Of a stretch of 7,074 nt of DNA, positions 1-6,512 are shown piece by piece. The translations under genes were made by a program, and so were the position numbers. The stretch's first letter is position 1. Each line of letters opens with the position of its first letter. The stretch is taken from assembly GCA_030604325.1 (NCBI GenBank), contig JAUVWC010000066.1, positions 1 to 7,074 on the forward strand. The letters are read 5' to 3'. This DNA is from Candidatus Zixiibacteriota bacterium. GTDB taxonomy: Bacteria > Blakebacterota > Blakebacteria > Blakebacterales > Blakebacteraceae. The notes beneath the pieces were generated by a model that was given only the letters and a program-made list of their open reading frames with translations, was not told where the DNA came from and ran no database searches.

Positions 1-712
1 GGCCGAGGCCGCCGAGAAGGAGCGGCTGGAAACACTGACCAAGCTGAAGGACGACTTTCTCTCCCTGGTGAGTCACGACCTCCGGTCCCCTCTTGCCGCC
101 ATAACCGTGAGTGCGTCTGTCCTGGCCCGGCGCAGCGAAGAGGCGCACGATGACAAAGGCCGCACCGATGCCCAGAGGATAGAGCGAAACGCCCAGCGGC
201 TGGGGCATATGGTGGAACGGATCCTGCATACGGCCAGGGTGGAAGCGGGCCGCGTGAGCCCTGAACTGGAGTCTTGCCAGCTGCAGGAGGTGGCCTCGGC
301 TGCCATCGAACGCCATCAGCTGATGGCCGACGGGGTAGGGGTGGCGCTGGAGAACCTCGTTGCCGAGGAGGCAGTAGTGCGCGCCGACCCCCTCCTTCTT
401 CAGGAAGCGCTCAGTAACCTGGTGGATAACGCCCTGAAAGTATCAGATAAGGGCACCACCATTACTATTGGAGCTCAGCGGGCTGGGAGCGGATGGAAGC
501 TGACCGTCGCGGACCAGGGTCCGGGGATTCCCGAGGACCGTCTGCCAACCCTTTTTGAGCGGGGTGAAGTATCCGGTACCGGGAAACGAACCGGGGGGTT
601 TGGGTTGGGGCTCTATCTAGTGCGGGAGCTGGTGGAGTTGCAGGGTGGCGGTGTGGAGCTCCGCGAGACGACATCTGAAGGGACGACCTTCGCCATCCAA
701 TTACCGGAGTAG
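1..712 (+). CDS. Sensor histidine kinase, C-terminal part (5' end outside window)
   Basis: This is the catalytic core of a two-component sensor kinase, which autophosphorylates on histidine and passes the phosphate to a response regulator, here most likely the next gene. The frame is open from base 2 and gives 236 visible residues. A charged helix leads into the HisKA H-box SHDLRSPL, with the phospho-acceptor histidine at codon 74-76 (visible residue 25). The HATPase domain follows, with the N-box (LVDNALK, Asn at visible residue 143), the DxGxG box (ADQGPGIP, Asp at 171) and the glycine lid GGFGLGL (593-613). All motifs for ATP binding are present, so the kinase core looks functional. The sensory part (PAS, membrane or other) lies outside the window, so the signal and cellular location are unknown. 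The GTG at 68 lies inside the H-box region and is not a start. One small oddity is Val after NALK, where Phe or Tyr is usual. Confidence 0.95.
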   Translation, partial: AEAAEKERLETLTKLKDDFLSLVSHDLRSPLAAITVSASVLARRSEEAHDDKGRTDAQRIERNAQRLGHMVERILHTARVEAGRVSPELESCQLQEVASAAIERHQLMADGVGVALENLVAEEAVVRADPLLLQEALSNLVDNALKVSDKGTTITIGAQRAGSGWKLTVADQGPGIPEDRLPTLFERGEVSGTGKRTGGFGLGLYLVRELVELQGGGVELRETTSEGTTFAIQLPE

Positions 713-719
713 CTGTGCC

Positions 720-2069
720 GTGCGAAGAATCCTCGTTGCAGACGACGACCGTGAAATGCGTGAATCCCTCTCCGCTCTGTTGGTCTCGGCCGGGTGGGAG
801 GTGTATGAAGCCAGTGACGGGATGGAGGCGGTTCGGGCCGTTGAAGAACAGCCGCCCCATGCCCTGCTCGTCGACCTGAGAATGCCCGGCAAAGGTGGAC
901 AGGAGGTCCTGGAAGAGGTCCGCTTCCTGGAACCGGATCTGCCGGTGATCGTCCTGACCGGCCACGGGAATATCGAACTGGCCGTTACGGCCGTGAAGAG
1001 CGGCGCGTATGACTTTCTCACCAAGCCGCCTGACCCTGACCATCTGCTGCTCGTTCTCGAACGCGCGGTTGAGCGCAGAACGCTCGAGCGGGAGGTGGAG
1101 CAGAACCGCCGGCGGCAGGACGATCTCTTTACCATGATCGGTGGGCAGGCACCGTTGATGCAGGAATTCCTGTCCAGGCTGGAGAGGGTCGCCGCCACCG
1201 AGTCGACGGTACTTCTGGCTGGCGAGACCGGGACGGGCAAGGAGCTGGCCGCCAGGGCGATCTGGAAGAGTGGTTCCCGCTCTCGGCATCCGTTCGTTGT
1301 CGTCAACTGCGCCACCCTGAGCGACACCCTGCTCGAGTCCGATCTATTCGGGCACGAGAAGGGGGCGTTCACCGGCGCGACCTCCGCCAAGGCGGGACGC
1401 CTGGAGGAGGCGGACGGGGGGACGCTCTTTCTGGACGAGGTCGGCGAGCTTCCGCTTCCGATCCAGGCCAAGCTGTTGCGGGTTCTGGAATACGGTGAGT
1501 TACAGCGGGTCGGCTCTACTCACACCCGCCATACCGATGTGCGTGTCATAGCAGCGTCCAACCGTGACCTGGAACAGGAGATGGCCGAGGGAGGATTTCG
1601 TCCCGACCTGTACCACCGCCTGGGGGTGGTGACCCTTCATCTGCCGCCGTTGCGGGAGAGGATGGAAGATCTTCCCCTCCTTGTTGATCACCATCTGAAG
1701 CGGCTTTGTGCCGAGCTGGGTCGTACCGAGCCGGAACTGACGGAAGCAGTGTGGGAGCGCATGCGGGAGTATGACTGGCCGGGCAATGTGAGAGAGGTGA
1801 GGAATATTCTGGAGCGTGCGCTCGTGCTTTCGCCTGAAGGAACAGTTGGCGCCGACGATATTCCCTCCTCGGCACCTGTCACAGACTCCGGGGATCCAAC
1901 GGGAGTACCGGTCGGAACACCTCTGACCGAGGCTGTGGATACGTATAAGCGGTGGATGGTGCAGCGGTCGCTCGATGCCTGCGGGGGAAACCAGACCCGG
2001 GCAGCCCAGCTGCTCGGCATGCACCGCTCCTCTCTCAACCGCCTTATGAAGGAACTGGATCTGCGTTAG
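720..2069 (+). CDS. Sigma-54-dependent response regulator, NtrC family
   Basis: This is a cytoplasmic transcription activator of 449 residues, a normal length for the NtrC family. The receiver domain (about 1-120) has the acidic pocket Asp8-10, phospho-acceptor Asp52 (LLVDLRMPG), Thr80 and Lys102. The AAA+ domain (about 140-375) has Walker A GETGTGKE at 168-175, the sigma-54-contacting loop GAFTGA at 215-220, Walker B TLFLDE at 235-240, and the FRPDLYHRL sensor region. A Fis-type helix-turn-helix closes the protein (GGNQTRAAQLLG, about 422-449). An intact GAFTGA implies true sigma-54 activation rather than a degenerate regulator. I chose GTG at 720 because the product starts exactly at the receiver fold (MRRILVADDD) and GGAG at 706-709 sits 10 nt upstream; a longer reading from 645 would overlap the kinase. 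The gene begins 7 nt after the kinase stop, so the two are cotranscribed and probably cognate. Target promoters are unknown. Confidence 0.95.
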   Translation: MRRILVADDDREMRESLSALLVSAGWEVYEASDGMEAVRAVEEQPPHALLVDLRMPGKGGQEVLEEVRFLEPDLPVIVLTGHGNIELAVTAVKSGAYDFLTKPPDPDHLLLVLERAVERRTLEREVEQNRRRQDDLFTMIGGQAPLMQEFLSRLERVAATESTVLLAGETGTGKELAARAIWKSGSRSRHPFVVVNCATLSDTLLESDLFGHEKGAFTGATSAKAGRLEEADGGTLFLDEVGELPLPIQAKLLRVLEYGELQRVGSTHTRHTDVRVIAASNRDLEQEMAEGGFRPDLYHRLGVVTLHLPPLRERMEDLPLLVDHHLKRLCAELGRTEPELTEAVWERMREYDWPGNVREVRNILERALVLSPEGTVGADDIPSSAPVTDSGDPTGVPVGTPLTEAVDTYKRWMVQRSLDACGGNQTRAAQLLGMHRSSLNRLMKELDLR

Positions 2070-2071
2070 TA

Positions 2072-2105
2072 CTCGTCGGGGAACGTCTGATAGGATGCCG
2101 GCGAG
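2072..2105 (+). other. Possible small hairpin just after the regulator gene
   Basis: CTCGTCGG (2072-2079) can pair with CCGGCGAG (2098-2105), giving 8 pairs including one G-U and an 18-nt loop. It starts 3 nt after the regulator stop. There is no T tract, so it is not a canonical intrinsic terminator. It may simply protect the 3' end of the mRNA or be chance in GC-rich DNA. Confidence 0.25.
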
Positions 2106-2109
2106 GAGA

Positions 2110-2276
2110 CTGGTACACCGTTCCGCAATTACGCTCGCATTCGAGGGCCGATGCATTCCGGCCGGCGGCGTTGCGCCTCCGTGCCATAGACACCACTATG
2201 CCTTGTCGGCGCGCCTTGCCGGCCGGACGCTTCGGCCCTCTCGATACGTTACCGTACTTACGGAACGGTGTACTAG
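2110..2276. repeat. Large imperfect palindrome filling the convergent intergenic gap
   Basis: The two halves of this stretch are imperfect inverted copies of each other, with arms of about 75-80 nt. The outermost core GTACACCGTTCCG (2113-2125) is matched perfectly by its reverse complement at 2261-2273. Further matches in the same order are TCGAGGGCCGA (2141-2151) against 2232-2244 with a 2-nt insertion, and TCCGGCCGGC (2157-2166) against 2218-2227. The apex is CATAG (2185-2189) and CTATG (2196-2200) around a 6-nt loop. Transcribed from either side it would fold into one long bulged hairpin, which could act as a two-way terminator or 3' stabiliser for the converging genes. It could also be a mobile or MITE-like intergenic element; I saw no clear target-site duplication. 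Its right base overlaps the stop codon of the PHP gene (2273-2275). The structure is read directly; the role is inference. Confidence 0.8.
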
Positions 2277-3136
2277 GCAGTACTCACCCCGGCCACCCGA
2301 CGGTCGATCTCTTCCAGCAGGCGTGCCGGCACGCGCAGCTCTCCCCTTCCCCAACCCAGCGCGATCTCCTGATTTATCTTACCATGAAAATCGGTGCCCC
2401 CGGTGGGAACGAGGTCGAATTCCTGGGACAGTTCCTGGTAGTAGGCTGTTTGGGCAGGAGTGTGGTTTGTGTAGTAGATCTCGATTCCCGCCAGGCCCAG
2501 CTCTTTTAGATCGGCCACCAGCCGGCGCAGATCCTCCCCCTCCCGGCGTGTCTGGTAGGGGTGGGCCATGACGGGAATGCCCCCGGCCCCGCTGATCAGC
2601 TCAAAAGCAGCGCCCGGCTCCAAGCGGTACTTGTGTACGTAGGCTTTCGCATCCGATCCCAGGTACCTGTCGAAGGCCTCCTGGGCGGTTCGTACAGCTC
2701 CCAGGTCAACCAGAGTCTCGGCGATATGGGGACGACCGATAAGGTCCCCCCCTGACTTCTCCTCGACTTGCTCGAGGCTGATGGGTATGCCCATTTCCTG
2801 TAGTTTCTGGATGATCTTGGGATTGCGATCGGCCCGGGCCTGCTTGAGGTGAACAATGCCGGCGGCAAAACGGGTCTCGTGCTGATCAATCTCGTAACCG
2901 AGCACGTGGAGGGTGCCTCCGGCTAACTGAGCCGATATCTCGATACCCGGGACCACCCGTATTCCCAGCCGGGTGCCCGCTTCAAGTGCTTCCGGCACAC
3001 CATCCGCCGTGTCGTGGTCGGTAACCGCAACCGCCCTGAGTCCGACGGAGACGGCTGCTTCAACCAGCTGTGTTGGGGTCAGGGAGCCGTCGCTTGCCGT
3101 TGTGTGAGTGTGTAGATCGATCCAGCCTTCGTCCAT
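2273..3136 (-). CDS. PHP-domain metal-dependent phosphoesterase (TrpH/RNase AM-like)
   Basis: This 287-residue PHP (polymerase and histidinol phosphatase) enzyme is probably a cytoplasmic phosphatase or nuclease acting on nucleotides. Relatives in this family remove phosphate from 3',5'-nucleoside bisphosphates or trim short RNA 5' ends; the exact substrate cannot be read here. The full metal-ligand set is present: His9 and His11 (DLHTHT), Asp16, His41 (TDHD), Glu66 (PGIEIS), His77, His192 (MAHP), and Asp249 with His251 (GGTDFHG). The family insertion with GRPHIA is at 134-139. The ATG at 3136 places the first metal motif seven residues in, as usual for this family. It lies 12 nt downstream of the methyltransferase stop, so it is the second gene of that transcript. 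Its own ribosome site is unclear: AGAGG nearly touches the ATG, and a stronger GGAGGAG is 15 nt away. The gene ends inside the base of the intergenic palindrome. Confidence 0.9.
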   Translation of the reverse strand: MDEGWIDLHTHTTASDGSLTPTQLVEAAVSVGLRAVAVTDHDTADGVPEALEAGTRLGIRVVPGIEISAQLAGGTLHVLGYEIDQHETRFAAGIVHLKQARADRNPKIIQKLQEMGIPISLEQVEEKSGGDLIGRPHIAETLVDLGAVRTAQEAFDRYLGSDAKAYVHKYRLEPGAAFELISGAGGIPVMAHPYQTRREGEDLRRLVADLKELGLAGIEIYYTNHTPAQTAYYQELSQEFDLVPTGGTDFHGKINQEIALGWGRGELRVPARLLEEIDRRVAGVSTA

Positions 3137-3148
3137 ACCTCTGGCGGT

Positions 3149-3889
3149 CTACTCCTCCTCTGGGGGGCGGCGACCGGAGATCAGGAGAGCTCCCTCTTCC
3201 TGGAAGCCTGTTAGCTGCTCCCGGGTCTCGAACCACCTGCCGTCGATCTCTTCGGCCGGTTCAGACTCAAGATGGATACGCTGATCACCCACATCGATGA
3301 ATCCGCATGCGCGGAAGAGGTTATTGTACTGGTCGGTTCCCTTGCAGTGCATGCTCACAGGCAGGTGATTGCGCCAGTGGTGGCAGTAGCGGTTCTCGAG
3401 AAAGAAGTGCATGGCTACGAAGAAGGTTCCACTCGGCTTCAACACACGGAACATCTCATGTCCTGCAGAAACCTGGTCGGGATAGTAGTAGAAGGATTCG
3501 ATCGAGGTGATGTGATCGATGCTCCGATCATCCGTCGGTAGATCTTCGGCCGTGGCTATTTCGAAGCGGACGTTGGCCGGGTTGTCGGGTTCGCTCTTCG
3601 CCTTCTCGATCATATGCGGGGAGAAATCCACCCCGATCACATGGCCTTTCGGCATCACTTCGGTGGCGAGGTGACGGCTGAACCAGCCATCACCGCAGGA
3701 GAGGTCCAGGATCGTGTCCGATTCCCCGGCAGGCAGTTCGTTGGCGATGGCCAATCCCAGTTGCTTATGGGTTTTCTCCATCATGGTTCCGGTCTCAAGC
3801 AGGGCCCATTCGTCTAGCATTTCCCGTAGGCGGTCCCACGCCTGGGGATTGGAGATGTTGGACGGTTCGGCGATGGATTGTTCTATCAT
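3149..3889 (-). CDS. Class I SAM-dependent methyltransferase, substrate unknown
   Basis: This 246-residue protein has a Rossmann-type S-adenosylmethionine methyltransferase fold of the Methyltransf_11/25 kind. Motif I is ILDLSCGDG at 60-68. The ribose-binding acid is Asp88 in VIGVDFS, an AEDLP motif contacts the adenine region, and the SIESFYYYPD segment plus the later RVLKPSG strand are typical of this superfamily. The first 55 residues form a helical cap (WDRLREMLDEWALLETGTMM) that may help recognise substrate. The sequence does not reveal whether the target is a small molecule, lipid, quinone or RNA. The ATG at 3889 is preceded by a good GGAGG with 4-nt spacing. The gene is transcribed away from lipA and leads into the PHP gene. 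Its tail ends in three glutamates and a TAG that is in frame with the PHP gene. The general family is secure; the role is not. Confidence 0.88.
   Translation of the reverse strand: MIEQSIAEPSNISNPQAWDRLREMLDEWALLETGTMMEKTHKQLGLAIANELPAGESDTILDLSCGDGWFSRHLATEVMPKGHVIGVDFSPHMIEKAKSEPDNPANVRFEIATAEDLPTDDRSIDHITSIESFYYYPDQVSAGHEMFRVLKPSGTFFVAMHFFLENRYCHHWRNHLPVSMHCKGTDQYNNLFRACGFIDVGDQRIHLESEPAEEIDGRWFETREQLTGFQEEGALLISGRRPPEEE
3152..3158 (-). promoter_or_regulatory. Candidate ribosome binding site for the PHP gene
   Basis: On the minus strand GGAGGAG is formed by the final Glu codons of the methyltransferase, 15 nt before the PHP start codon. That spacing is longer than optimal, while the nearer AGAGG is only about one base from the ATG. 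PHP translation may therefore rely on coupling to the upstream gene. Confidence 0.35.
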
Positions 3890-3959
3890 GTAGCCTCCGG
3901 TTGGGCACTGGGTGGTCCCGAGCAGGATTGACCGTAGCGATATCTTCGGGTGGTCTGTC

Positions 3960-3988
3960 TTGCCCGAATAGAATGCTCAACTTATAGT
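3960..3988 (+). promoter_or_regulatory. Predicted sigma-70-type promoter for lipA-lpdA
   Basis: TTGCCC at 3960-3965 (4 of 6 to the -35 consensus) and TATAGT at 3983-3988 (5 of 6 to the -10 consensus) are separated by exactly 17 nt. Transcription would start near 3995, only about 6 nt before the lipA ATG. It lies in the 111-nt divergent region (3890-4000) shared with the methyltransferase gene. I saw no equally good promoter on the minus strand. A weak inverted repeat TTCGGG/CCCGAA overlaps the -35 side and could be an operator, but this is speculative. Confidence 0.5.
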
Positions 3989-4000
3989 GCCAGCTCAGTC

Positions 4001-4918
4001 ATGCCAATACCTACTGCTTATAAGAGTCGTGCCGGTCGGAAACCTGGGTGGCTGAAGGTCCGCGCTCCGGGCGGTGGGCAGTACGCCTATCTGAAGAATC
4101 TGTTGCGCGGCCTCCACTTACACACGGTTTGTGAAGAAGCTTCCTGTCCCAATCTGGGGGAGTGCTGGGGTGGGGGAACAGCCACGATAATGATATTGGG
4201 AGATACGTGCACCCGGGCGTGCCGGTTCTGCGACGTCAACAGCGGCAATCCGGGCGGATTGGTGGACGGGGATGAACCGAAGAACGTGGCCGATTCACTG
4301 GCTAGGCTCGACCTCAATTACGTCGTCATCACAAGTGTTGACCGGGATGACCTGCCTGATGGGGGAGCATCCCACTTCGCCCTGACCGTGCGGGAAATCA
4401 AGCAGCGCTGTCCGGGTTTGTATGTGGAGGCACTCATTCCTGATTTCCAGGGCAGTCGCGAGGCACTGAAGGCGGTCATCGATGCCGGCCCGCAGGTGAT
4501 CTCCCACAACCAGGAAACGGTCCGCCGCCTCACCCGTACGGTCAGAGACAGGCGGGCCTCGTACGAGTTGACCCTGAGGGTTCTGGCGGAGCTGAAGAAG
4601 CTGGCCCAGCAGATACGGTCGGAACCCCTCTGGACCAAGTCGAGCCTGATGGTGGGATTGGGCGAGACGGAGGAAGAGATCGCTGAGGCCATGGAAGATC
4701 TGCGCGGTGTCGGCGTGGATTTTCTCACCATCGGACAGTATCTGAGCCCGAGCGCCAGGCACCTTCCGGTCCATGAGTACATCACCAGCGAACAGTTTGA
4801 GACCTACCGTCTCATGGGGGAGTCGAAGGGATTCAACTACGTGGCCAGCGGACCGCTGGTCCGTTCCTCCTACCGTGCAGGCGAGTTCTTTATGGAAAGC
4901 ATTATCAAGGGATCCTGA
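4001..4918 (+). CDS. lipA: Lipoyl synthase
   Basis: This radical-SAM enzyme inserts two sulfur atoms into octanoyl groups carried on the E2 or H proteins of 2-oxoacid dehydrogenase and glycine cleavage complexes, making the lipoyl cofactor. The 305-residue product has both iron-sulfur signatures. The auxiliary cluster cysteines are Cys44, Cys49 and Cys55 ([12 protein letters not shown]), and the radical-SAM CxxxCxxC is Cys70, Cys74 and Cys77 (CTRACRFC). The C-terminal RSSYRA motif at 288-293, which supplies the serine ligand of the auxiliary cluster in this family, is intact. I chose ATG at 4001 because the family N-terminus (KPGWLKV) follows shortly after. The frame is open upstream to a GTG at 3950, but that would place the promoter inside the gene and has no ribosome site. 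No clear Shine-Dalgarno precedes 4001 either, in line with a very short leader. lpdA follows 20 nt downstream. Confidence 0.96.
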   Translation: MPIPTAYKSRAGRKPGWLKVRAPGGGQYAYLKNLLRGLHLHTVCEEASCPNLGECWGGGTATIMILGDTCTRACRFCDVNSGNPGGLVDGDEPKNVADSLARLDLNYVVITSVDRDDLPDGGASHFALTVREIKQRCPGLYVEALIPDFQGSREALKAVIDAGPQVISHNQETVRRLTRTVRDRRASYELTLRVLAELKKLAQQIRSEPLWTKSSLMVGLGETEEEIAEAMEDLRGVGVDFLTIGQYLSPSARHLPVHEYITSEQFETYRLMGESKGFNYVASGPLVRSSYRAGEFFMESIIKGS

Positions 4919-4938
4919 TTCTGCTGGAGGCGTAGCCG

Positions 4939-6345
4939 ATGGACGTCAAGAAGTACGATGCCGTTGTCATAGGGGCCGGACCGGGTGGCTATCCCTGCGC
5001 CATCCGGCTTGCGCAGTTGGGGAAGAAGACCCTCTGTATCGAGGCACACAAGCTGGGCGGAGTCTGCCTCAACTATGGATGCATACCCTCCAAGGCGCTC
5101 ATCTCCTCCGCGGAGTTTTATCACCGGGTGGATAGAGGGGGCGCGATGGGCGTTTCGGTGGAGGGTAAGAGCCTCGACTTTGGCGCGACCCAGAAATTCC
5201 GGGCCAAGGTCGTCAAGAAGCTGACGACGGGTGTCGGCTCTCTATTCAGGGAAAATGGTGTTGATCTACTTCTGGGCACTGCCTCCTTCAAGGACCGGAA
5301 CAGGCTTGTGGTGGCTACCGATGCGGGTGAGGAAATGGTCTCTTTCAACGATGCTGTCATCGCCACAGGCTCCGTCCCCTTCTTCCTGAAGGGTTTCGAG
5401 CCGGATGGCCAGCGGGTAGTCGGAAGCAGGCACGCGCTCGAATTCGACGAAGTACCCGAGCGCCTGCTCGTGATCGGCGGCGGCTATATCGGATTGGAAC
5501 TGGGGATTGCCTACAGCAAGTTCGGCACCCACGTTACCGTCGTGGAGATGCTGGACAGCCTTCTGCCGCTTTCCCCGAAGAACCTCTCAGCTGTGGTCGC
5601 CCGCAGATGCAAGAAGCTAGGCATCGATGTCCATCTTAACACGGCCGCCAAAGCGCTCGAGAAGACCCCCGAGAAGGTCATGCTAATCGCCACCGGACCC
5701 GATGGGGAGGAGACGGCGTTCGAGGCAGGCAGGATACTGGTAACGATCGGGCGCAGACCGTATACCGACTCACTGGGACTGGCGGGGGCCGGACTGCAGA
5801 CAACCGACAGAGGTTTCCTCGAGGTGGATGCCCAGCGGCGGACCGTTGTGTCGAATATCTATGCCGTCGGTGACGTTGCCGGCGAGCCGATGCTGGCGCA
5901 TAAGGCGAGCAAGGAGGGTATCGTCGTCGCCGAGGCGATTGCCGGCCGACAGGTCGAATACAATCCCCGCGGGGTTCCAGCGGTGATCTTCACCGATCCC
6001 GAAATCGCCTATGTCGGACTGTCGGAGGAGGAGGCAGTGGAGCAGGGATATGAAGTGGCGGTGGGCGAGTTCCCCTTCATAGCTTCAGGCCGCGCTGCTG
6101 CCCTCGGGCACACGGAGGGATTCGTAAAGGTTATCGGGGAGGAGGATAGCGGTGCGCTGCTGGGTGTCCAGATCGTCGGTCCCGAGGCATCCGAGCTGAT
6201 CGGCGAAGCCTGCCTCGGGCTGGAGATGGGTGTGAGGCTCGAGGAGCTGGGATCGACGATGCATCCGCACCCGACGCTGGGGGAGGTCGTCATGGAGGCA
6301 GCCGAGGTAGCTCTGGGCAGGGCCATTCACCTGCCGAGCAAGTGA
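4939..6345 (+). CDS. lpdA: Dihydrolipoyl dehydrogenase (E3)
   Basis: This FAD-dependent disulfide oxidoreductase reoxidises dihydrolipoyl groups of pyruvate and 2-oxoglutarate dehydrogenases and of the glycine cleavage system, passing electrons to NAD+. At 468 residues it is full length, without the extra N-terminal lipoyl domain some E3s carry. The FAD-binding GAGPGG is at 12-17, the redox pair is Cys43 and Cys48 (GGVCLNYGC), the NAD-binding GGGYIG is at 180-185, and the second FAD motif VGDVAG has Asp312. The catalytic His444-Glu449 dyad lies in HPHPTLGE, the dimer-interface motif. The start is supported by GGAGG at 4926-4930, 8 nt before ATG. It lies 20 nt after lipA, so the enzyme that makes the cofactor and the one that recycles it are cotranscribed. 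No E1 or E2 gene is in the window, so this may be a stand-alone E3 serving several complexes. Confidence 0.96.
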   Translation: MDVKKYDAVVIGAGPGGYPCAIRLAQLGKKTLCIEAHKLGGVCLNYGCIPSKALISSAEFYHRVDRGGAMGVSVEGKSLDFGATQKFRAKVVKKLTTGVGSLFRENGVDLLLGTASFKDRNRLVVATDAGEEMVSFNDAVIATGSVPFFLKGFEPDGQRVVGSRHALEFDEVPERLLVIGGGYIGLELGIAYSKFGTHVTVVEMLDSLLPLSPKNLSAVVARRCKKLGIDVHLNTAAKALEKTPEKVMLIATGPDGEETAFEAGRILVTIGRRPYTDSLGLAGAGLQTTDRGFLEVDAQRRTVVSNIYAVGDVAGEPMLAHKASKEGIVVAEAIAGRQVEYNPRGVPAVIFTDPEIAYVGLSEEEAVEQGYEVAVGEFPFIASGRAAALGHTEGFVKVIGEEDSGALLGVQIVGPEASELIGEACLGLEMGVRLEELGSTMHPHPTLGEVVMEAAEVALGRAIHLPSK

Positions 6346-6409
6346 TTCAGTGCGCGTAACACGCTGGAAAGAACAGCATCGGTTGATTATGTTATGGGGG
6401 ATGAGGCGA

Positions 6410-6427
6410 ACGGAGCGCAGGCTCCGT
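6410..6427 (+). terminator. Short perfect hairpin after lpdA, possible weak terminator
   Basis: ACGGAGC (6410-6416) and GCTCCGT (6421-6427) form a perfect 7-bp stem with a GCAG loop, 64 nt after the lpdA stop. A T-run expected of an intrinsic terminator does not follow; the next bases are CCTGTAAC. It may partially terminate the lipA-lpdA transcript, or lie in the leader of the citrate synthase mRNA. The rest of the 167-nt gap (6346-6512) holds no convincing promoter that I can identify. Confidence 0.4.
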
Positions 6428-6512
6428 CCTGTAACTCGACCACATTTTGTAACCTTCATTAACCGAGCTACGGAACCACCCGTCCATCGGCTCTAGAGCA
6501 GGGAGATCGCCT

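Noticed and set aside
645..719. Longer N-terminus for the response regulator.
   Set aside because: It would overlap the kinase by over 60 bases and add residues unlike any receiver domain; GTG at 720 gives a standard receiver start with a ribosome site.
465..1289. Long minus-strand open frame (274 codons) across the kinase/regulator junction.
   Set aside because: It is antisense to two well-supported genes, has no recognisable domain, and is expected in GC-rich coding DNA.
2110..2276. Integron attC recombination site as an explanation for the long palindrome.
   Set aside because: The ends lack the GTTRRRY/RYYYAAC core pair, and no integrase or cassette-like genes are near.
1952..2571. Plus-strand open frames spanning the regulator end, the palindrome and the PHP gene end.
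   Set aside because: They cross a strongly supported gene end and the palindrome, are low-complexity Arg/Pro-rich translations, and overlap the PHP gene in antisense.
3977..3992. Minus-strand TGGCAC followed by TTGA, resembling a sigma-54 -24/-12 promoter for the methyltransferase.
   Set aside because: The spacing is one base too long (6 instead of 5 between the elements) and the -12 GC is missing; sigma-54 sites tolerate spacing changes poorly.
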